64,000 bases of DNA from Nematostella vectensis (lineage: Eukaryota > Cnidaria > Anthozoa > Actiniaria > Edwardsiidae): assembly GCF_932526225.1 (NCBI RefSeq), contig NC_064038.1, forward strand, positions 4,875,741 to 4,939,740. The letters run 5' to 3'. Positions within the stretch are counted from its first letter, which is position 1, and every line of letters begins with the position of its first letter. Below are positions 58,601 through 64,000 of this stretch, piece by piece. A program made the position numbers and the translations under genes. The notes under the pieces were generated by a model. It made no database searches. It was not told the origin of the DNA and was given only the letters and a program-made list of their open reading frames with translations.

Positions 58601-59951
58601 TATGTCAATGACATTATTATAAGAAAGTCTAAAAAATAACCACGGTGTCAGGCAAAAAATACAAAGATTGTTAAAGACGGGACCGTGAAATGTGTCCGCG
58701 TACGCTTAATAAATGTGTTCGCTTAATGGAGGTATGATTTACAAAATTAAAGTGGCAGAAAAATTGGGACTTTGGATGGTGTCCGCTAAATAGATGGTGT
58801 CTATTTAATAGAGGTCGTTATATAGAGGTCCGTTATATGGAGGTCCGTTATATGGAGGTCCGTTATATAGTGGTCCTTTATATAGAGATCTGTTTTATGT
58901 GGAAGTCCGTCATATAGAGGTCCGTTATATGGAGTTTCCAATGTTATATGTCTTTAGTGTTTTTATTAATATTATCATTGTTTTTGACATTATTTTACTC
59001 AAAATAATCATAGTATGCGCAATTTTTCACCAGGACCCCGTGGTCCTTCAGGGACGCATGGCTCTCGTGGCCCCCCCGGACCAGCAGGACCTCAAGGTCC
59101 CCCAGGACACTCTTCAGGGGGGACACAATACATCCGATGGGGGAGGAGAGATTGCCCACGCGGCGCTCTCGAGCTCTACGATGGTAAGGCTTTAGATAGT
59201 ATTATATTATAAGATCATTTAAGAGAAGGGTGTGATTAAATCTCTACGATGGTAAGGCTAGAGATCAAAATGATTTATAAAGTATGTACAGCCAGTGACC
59301 GTTATACACAAAATTTGTATTGGTTTTGCGTTGAGTTATGGTTGTTATGCTGGTTTACAAGCGTCTTTGGGCGTTTTGAAGCATGTTATCGCATAGTCGC
59401 AATTTTCGTTTGCCGATTAAAGATGAGTGTTGGGGGCGAGCTTTTAATCCTATCTATCTATTACTTCGTTAACAGGTTGGGTCGGGGGTGCACACTATAC
59501 CCATGCAGGCGGCGGCAGTAACTACTTATGCCTTCCCGACAAACCCCGCTACGCTCGCTTCACAAACGGGTACCAGAACGGTGGCCGCATCTACCAAACA
59601 GAGTACGAAGTAAACGACAACTCCATTTTCGCTCGTGGTCTCCATGACTACGACGCGCCGTGTGCCGCTTGCTACGTGCCAAAACGCACCGCCAACATTA
59701 TGATACCCGCTACCACAGCTTGCCCGAGCGGCTGGACCCGAGAGTATTGGGGCTACCTGATGACGTCACATTACGCTCAGGCGCACGAATATGAATACAT
59801 TTGCGTCGACACAAATGCGCAGGCCTTCCCCGGCAGCCACGCGAATCACAACGGCGCGCTCCTTTACCCGGTGCAGGTTTCATGTTCTGGCCCACAGTGC
59901 AAGTATTATCAGGGAGACAAGGAGCTAACGTGTGTGGTTTGCACCAAGTAG
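52692..59951 (+). CDS. Short-chain collagen C4-like secreted protein
   Basis: Exons 52692-52784, 52873-52940, 53243-53274, 54355-54399, 59034-59183 and 59476-59951 total 864 nt (287 residues) with consistent phases 0, 2, 1, 1, 1. The signal peptide is MRSLFAVVGLALLAVCISGD. About 14 Gly-X-Y triplets follow (GRDGRDGRDGVPGKQ on a 45-bp exon, the classic collagen exon size, then GPRGPSGTHGSRGPPGPAG). The C-terminal domain (YIRWGRRDCPRGALELYDG, HYTHAGGGSNYLCLPDKPRY, TACPSGWTREYWGYL, TCVVCTK) is the cysteine-rich domain of short-chain (spongin-type) collagens C4 of sponges and cnidarians. Role: trimeric extracellular-matrix or adhesive protein. Exons 2 and 3 rest on splice sites and phase only; exons 1, 4, 5 and 6 are firm. 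Introns carry four minisatellites. Confidence 0.87.
53266..54195. repeat. 45/47-bp minisatellite that includes the exon 3 splice donor
   Basis: About 20 units of 45 bp (47 bp where TATATG is TATATATG). Each contains GTGCTTTCGGGGTATGTATC and TTATATGTCATTTAGTCAAT. The first unit overlaps the end of collagen exon 3 and its GTATGT donor, so every unit repeats a donor and a TTTAG acceptor-like site. Confidence 0.95.
54408..54650. repeat. Degenerate 51-60 bp tandem repeat
   Basis: Four decaying units starting CACAGGRTACYC and containing CTTTTTAATAGCGCTGCAAACAC-type blocks; it lies in the collagen intron immediately after the 45-bp exon. Confidence 0.75.
54830..57790. repeat. 3-kb pyrimidine-rich 27-bp minisatellite
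   Basis: About 110 units of TCCTTACCCCACCCTCCCAC plus ATTCCTA. Variation is limited to CCCAC/CACAC/CTAC, TATCC/TTTAC and rare C/T changes. The plus strand is almost pure pyrimidine with scattered A. The 27-bp unit is a multiple of three, so long but meaningless frames arise on both strands. It lies within the 4.6-kb intron of the collagen gene. Confidence 0.97.
58117..58435. repeat. 63-bp minisatellite, five units
   Basis: Unit begins AACAGTGGCGATGTACACGA and ends GTAGAGACTGTGATCAAA. Copies differ at only a few bases. Also in the large collagen intron. Confidence 0.93.
58800..58935. repeat. 16-bp tandem repeat
   Basis: Degenerate copies of GTTATATAGAGGTCCG with TATATGGAGG variants, about eight units, just upstream of collagen exon 5. 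Confidence 0.85.
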
Positions 59952-59991
59952 ACATCTCCATGTTACATTGAAAAGATCTGGAAATCATCAC

Positions 59992-60125
59992 GAGTCACGC
60001 CATGTAGTCACGCAATGACCCCAGTTAACAGTCACGCCATGTAGTCACGCAATGACCCCAGTTAACAGTCACACCATGTAGTCACGCAATGACCCCAGTT
60101 AACAGTAACGCCATGTAATCACGTA
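59992..60125. repeat. 37-bp tandem repeat, three and a half units
   Basis: Period 37: CATGTAGTCACGCAATGACC at 60001, 60038 and 60075, each followed by CCAGTTAACAGT; a partial unit ends near 60120. It lies in the 3' flank of the collagen gene, 40 bp after the stop. Confidence 0.9.
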
Positions 60126-60168
60126 AAGACCTCAATACTCCAAAAACTGGAAATCGACTCTGCCAAAT

Positions 60169-60194
60169 TTTCGTCTTTAATAAGACTTCTTCAG
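60169..60194 (-). ncRNA. Hammerhead-ribozyme-like core (solo)
   Basis: Minus strand reads CTGAAGA, a 5-bp stem GTCTT/AAGAC closed by ATTA, then GAAA. This is the CUGANGA - stem II - GAAA order of the hammerhead core. Stems I and III and the cleavage site were not resolved. It resembles the ends of the Penelope-like element 1.2 kb downstream, so it may be a leftover end of a related element. Confidence 0.4.
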
Positions 60195-60539
60195 GGCATA
60201 CTCAAAGACGTAAAGACCTCCATGTAGTCACGCAATGGATCACAGAACAAGGAAATGGAACACGGAATTATGAACTCAACAACATAGGTAAACTTAGTTA
60301 AGATAAAAGTAATTCTTAATTGTATTGTAAAATAAATCCCAGTTTTGAGGAATATAAGCAATGAGCAGATAAAAAAATGTTTATAGTACCATGTTTAACC
60401 AAATAAAAAACGAACATTTCAAATCCATGAATGTGGGTTTTCGTTAGCAGGCACGTACCAGGGGAGTGCGCGCGCATTAAGAAATCCTCAAATACTATGC
60501 TTTTTTCATATGATACGCTGCGCATCCCCCCCTGTATCA

Positions 60540-61376
60540 CCCATAAATGTAATAACACCCATAAATGTTATAACACCCATAAATGTTATAACACCCATAA
60601 ATGTAATAACAACCATAAATGTAATAACACCCATAAATGTTTTAACACCCATAAATGTAATAACAACCATAAATGTAATAACACCCATAAATGTTATAAC
60701 AGCCATAAATGTAATAACAACCATAAATGTAATAACACCCATAAATGTTATAACACCCATAAATGTAATAACACCCATCAATGTAATAACACCCATAAAT
60801 GTTATAACACCCATAAATGTTATAACACCCATAAATGTAATAACACGTCATTCATAAATGTTATAAAAACCATAAATGTAATAACACCCATAAATGTAAT
60901 AACACCCATAAATGTTATAACACCCATAAATGTAATAACACCCATCAATGTAATAACACCCATAAATGTTATAACACCCATAAATGTTATAACACCCATA
61001 AATGTTATAACACCCATAAATGTTATAACACCCACCCATAAATGTTATAACACCCACCCATAAATGTTATAACACCCACCCATAAATGTTATAACACCCA
61101 CCCATAAATGTTATAAGACCCACCCATAAATGTAATAACAGTCACCCATAAATGTAATAACAGTCACCCATAAATGTAATAACAGTCACCCATAAATGTT
61201 ATAACACCCACCCATAAATGTTATAACACCCACCCATAAATGTTATAACACCCACCCATAAATGTTATAACACCCACCCATAAATGTTATAAGACCCACC
61301 CATAAATGTAATAACAGTCACCCATAAATGTAATAACAGTCACCCATAAATGTAATAACAGTCACCCATAAATGTA
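60540..61376. repeat. 18/22-bp satellite, left part
   Basis: First part has 18-bp units (CCCATAAATGTTATAACA or GTAATAACA). From about 61030 units are 22 bp (CACCCATAAATGTAATAACAGT type). The same array resumes at 63505, showing that the element between was inserted into it. Confidence 0.96.
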
Positions 61377-61435
61377 ATAAAACCTTTAAAAGAAAAAGTC
61401 GACAACAACGCAGATTTATGTTTTTTAGAACGATA

Positions 61436-61465
61436 TTTCGGCAGGCCAATACCTGCCTTCTTCAG
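61436..61465 (-). ncRNA. Hammerhead-like core in left arm
   Basis: Inverted copy of the core in the right arm: CTGAAGA, GGCAGG/CCTGCC stem, GAAA on the minus strand. Confidence 0.5.
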
Positions 61466-62084
61466 GTTATAAATGAGTTACAATGGCATGTTATAGCTAG
61501 TATATGTACAAAGTTCATTGATGATTAACTAACAAAAGGTAAAAATAGTAATTGAGTGACAAAGTACAAAGTTCATTGATGATTAACTAACAAAAGGTAA
61601 AAATAGTAATTGAGTGACTTATGGAAGATGGTAAATAGGGTGGTGTGGATTACTAAGTAGCTAAACGGTTTCTTCACGCCGGTTGAGGCCACCGGGTTCA
61701 AGAGTGCCAGCGCGAGCTATCAATGTGGCTTCTCTTGCTTTGCGGATGGAGTCGCGGTTATTTCTTATTTTTTCAATAGGTATTAGCTCTATGTCAGAAG
61801 CGGAGTGGTTGGGTTTTAGGAAGTGTTCAGCGGCGTGGGTTGGTATGGATCGAGATTGAGAGTCTACGGTTCTGCGGTGGTCATTAAAGCGTTCTTTTAA
61901 TTTGCGTTTAGTTTCCCCAATATATTGAAGGTTACAGCGGTTACATTGAATCATATAAATCACGTTTTTAGTATTGCAGGTTATGTGGGAGGTTATAGGT
62001 CGTGTTTCACCTGTTGAGAAAAATGTGTAGCTTGTAAGGCCATCGGTCCATACAACAAAAATATGGACTGAGGGCCTAGACAAA

Positions 62085-63134
62085 TTGAACGCTTTTGTAG
62101 ATTATCTTAACAATCTACACCCCACCATTAAATTTACAAGCTCCCACTCCTATAACAATGTACCTTTTCTTGACGTTAATGTCTCCCTTGTTAATAGTAA
62201 AATCGAAACTGACCTCTACTCCAAACCTACTGACAAACACCAACACCTTCTTTTTTCATCTTGCCATCCTCATCACACCAAAAAGGCCATCCCTTATAGC
62301 CTCGCCCTCCGTATTCGCCGCATTTGTTCTACAGAAGAAAGCTTTAATAACCGCTGCAATGAACTCACCAACTACCTCCTCAAGCGTGGCTATAAACCCG
62401 CTTTTCTCAAGAGACAAATCCTACGCGTTGCTAACATTTCCCGCATTGACGCCCTACGCCCTAATAATAACAACCACAAAAACTCCCGTCGCATCCCCTT
62501 TGTCACTACCTATAACCCTACACTACCTAACATCAACAACATAATCCGTAGAAACTACAACCTTCTACTCTCGTCTAAGCGATGCCATAAGGTTTTCACT
62601 GAGCCCCCTCTTGTCGCCTTTCGCCGCTCACCTAACCTCCGCGACATCCTCGTTAAAGCCAAGCTACCTTCCGACCGCTCTCCCACCAACCAACCTCCCG
62701 GTGCTTTCCGTTGCGGAAAAAACTGCCTAACCTGCCCCTATATTAGAACCGATGGCCTTACAAGCTACACATTTTTCTCAACAGGTGAAACACGACCTAT
62801 AACATCCCACATAACCTGCAATACTAAAAACGTGATTTATATGATTCAATGTAACCGCTGTAACCTTCAATATATTGGGGAAACTAAACGCAAATTAAAA
62901 GAACGCTTTAATGACCACCGCAGAACCGTAGACTCTCAATCTCGATCCATACCAACCCACGCCGCTGAACACTTCCTAAAACCCAACCACTCCGCTTCTG
63001 ACATAGAGCTAATACCTATTGAAAAAATAAGAAATAACCGCGACTCCATCCGCAAAGCAAGAGAAGCCACATTGATAGCTCGCGCTGGCACTCTTGAACC
63101 CGGTGGCCTCAACCGGCGTGAAGAAACCGTTTAG
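62085..63134 (+). pseudogene. Penelope-like polyprotein C-terminus (RT thumb and GIY-YIG endonuclease)
   Basis: A 349-codon frame without a plausible start ATG, so 5'-truncated. It opens in the region after the RT palm (FVDYLNNLHPTIKFTSSHSY, PFLDVNVSL), passes a Cys cluster (CGKNCLTCPY) and ends in a GIY-YIG nuclease: VIYMIQCNRCNLQYIGETKR, KLKERFNDHRR and the distal NRDSIRKAREATLI with the catalytic-type Glu. Family enzymes reverse transcribe at a nick made by this nuclease. The C-terminal 129 codons are repeated in inverse orientation at 61661-62047. The frame is intact but lacks the polymerase. Confidence 0.88.
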
Positions 63135-63329
63135 CTACTTAGTAATCCACACCACCCTATTTACCATCTTCCATAAGTCACTAAATTACTATTTTTACCT
63201 TTTGTTAGTTAATCATCAATGAACTTTGTACTTTGTCACTCAATTACTATTTTTACCTTTTGTTAGTTAATCATCAATGAACTTTGTACATATACTAGCT
63301 ATAACATGCCATTGTAACTCATTTATAAC

Positions 63330-63359
63330 CTGAAGAAGGCAGGTATTGGCCTGCCGAAA
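63330..63359 (+). ncRNA. Hammerhead-like core in right arm
   Basis: CTGAAGA (63330-63336), stem II GGCAGG/CCTGCC with a TATTGG loop, then GAAA (63356-63359). The order fits a minimal type I hammerhead as reported for Penelope-like elements. The short stem III and cleavage triplet are not certain from sequence alone. Confidence 0.5.
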
Positions 63360-63504
63360 TATCGTTCTAAAAAACATAAATCTGCGTTGTTGTCGACTTT
63401 TTCTTTTAAAGGTTTTATTAATTAATCAACTGTCGACGCAGACCACAAGGTCCGACGCACACCAGCAGATAGAGGCTGTCCGGTGGTTTCTTCCTACGTT
63501 TTTA

Positions 63505-64000
63505 TAAATGTAATAACAGTCACCCATAAATGTTATAACACCCACCCATAAATGTAATAACAGTCACCCATAAATGTAATAACAGTCACCCATAAAATGT
63601 AATAACAGTCACCCATAAAATGTAATAACAGTCACCCATAAAATGTAATAACAGTCACCCATAAATGTAATAACAGTCACCCATAAATGTAATAACAGTC
63701 ACCCATAAATGTAATAACAGTCACCCATAAAATGTAATAACAGTCACCCATAAAATGTAATAACACTCACCCATAAAATGTAATAACAGTCACCCATAAA
63801 TGTAATAACAGTCACCCATAAATGTAATAACAGTCACCCATAAATGTAATAACACATCGCCCATTAATGTAATAACACATCGCCCATTAATGTAATAACA
63901 CATCGCCCATTAATGTAATAAACAGTTAACCATAAATGTAATAAACAGTCAACCCTAAATGTAAGAACACGTCGCCCATAAATGTAAGAACACGTCGCCC
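63505..64000. repeat. 18/22-bp satellite, right part (runs off window)
   Basis: Units CACCCATAAATGTAATAACAGT, some with CATAAAATG. The last 160 bp shift to CATCGCCCATTAATGTAATA and ACGTCGCCCATAAATG variants. Confidence 0.95.

Larger units (their letters stand above)
61377..63420 (+). mobile_element. 5'-truncated Penelope-like element with inverted arms
   Basis: Arms 61377-62047 and 62748-63420 are inverted copies of about 670 bp with few differences. Between them is a 700-bp unique part with the start of the remaining coding frame. Each arm carries the element's 3' coding part and a terminal hammerhead-like core. Penelope-like retroelements are known for such inverted or tandem partial copies. 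The element splits the 18/22-bp satellite; an 84-bp segment (63421-63504) at the right is unmatched. Confidence 0.88.

Noticed and set aside
60431-61063. Open frames of (NTHKC)n / (GVITFM)n type
   Set aside because: By-products of the 18-bp satellite; all frames open, no gene signals.
61661-62083. Separate minus-strand GIY-YIG gene
   Set aside because: It is the inverted arm of the same Penelope-like element, not an independent gene.

Overview
The window looks like nuclear DNA of an anthozoan cnidarian; a sea anemone such as Nematostella is my best guess. This is inference from gene content: a RYK-type receptor, a PAN/EGF/fibrinogen-like secreted protein, a short-chain collagen C4-like protein, an intronless class A GPCR, metazoan introns, eukaryotic tRNA-Ser and several cnidarian-style transposons. 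The DNA is AT-rich, gene-sparse and unusually full of minisatellites.

Layout. 0.3-6.2 kb, minus strand: eleven phase-consistent exons of a RYK-like WIF-domain receptor whose kinase domain has lost nearly every catalytic residue; the last exon lies beyond the left edge. 6.2-16.8 kb: mostly empty DNA with one possible 70-residue gene (10.1-10.5 kb) and a 35-bp minisatellite (11.4-12.8 kb). 16.8-17.9 kb, plus: intronless GPCR, followed by a G-rich minisatellite (18.2-19.5 kb). 20.7-27.0 kb, plus: a four-exon gene of unrecognised family with a possible extra upstream exon; hairpins at 22.5 and 24.5 kb. 27.7-35.1 kb, minus: a secreted PAN-EGF-EGF-EGF-fibrinogen-like gene, convergent with the previous one. 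Its last intron holds a mariner-type transposon with about 860-bp inverted repeats and two broken transposases; another intron holds an intact tRNA-Ser(GCT) and a broken copy.

36.5-41.9 kb: a Ty3/Gypsy LTR retrotransposon with 5-bp target duplications, inserted at the end of an older retroelement remnant. 42-47 kb: duplicated non-coding blocks, a perfect 30-bp palindrome and a 692-bp TTAA-flanked element. 47.0-47.7 kb: three small overlapping GC-rich reading frames of unknown origin. 48.2-52.5 kb: long direct repeats with a unit of about 1.28 kb.

52.7-60.0 kb, plus: six-exon short-chain collagen gene. Its introns contain four minisatellites, including a 3-kb pyrimidine-strand array and one that has multiplied the gene's own 5' splice site. 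60.5-64.0 kb: an 18/22-bp satellite interrupted by a Penelope-like element with inverted arms, a GIY-YIG endonuclease reading frame and hammerhead-ribozyme-like cores.

The genes do not form an operon or pathway; three of the five clearest products (RYK, GPCR, collagen, PAN/EGF protein) are secreted or surface proteins with no visible functional link. Exon boundaries were read by eye from GT/AG sites, reading phase and family resemblance; no alignments were run.
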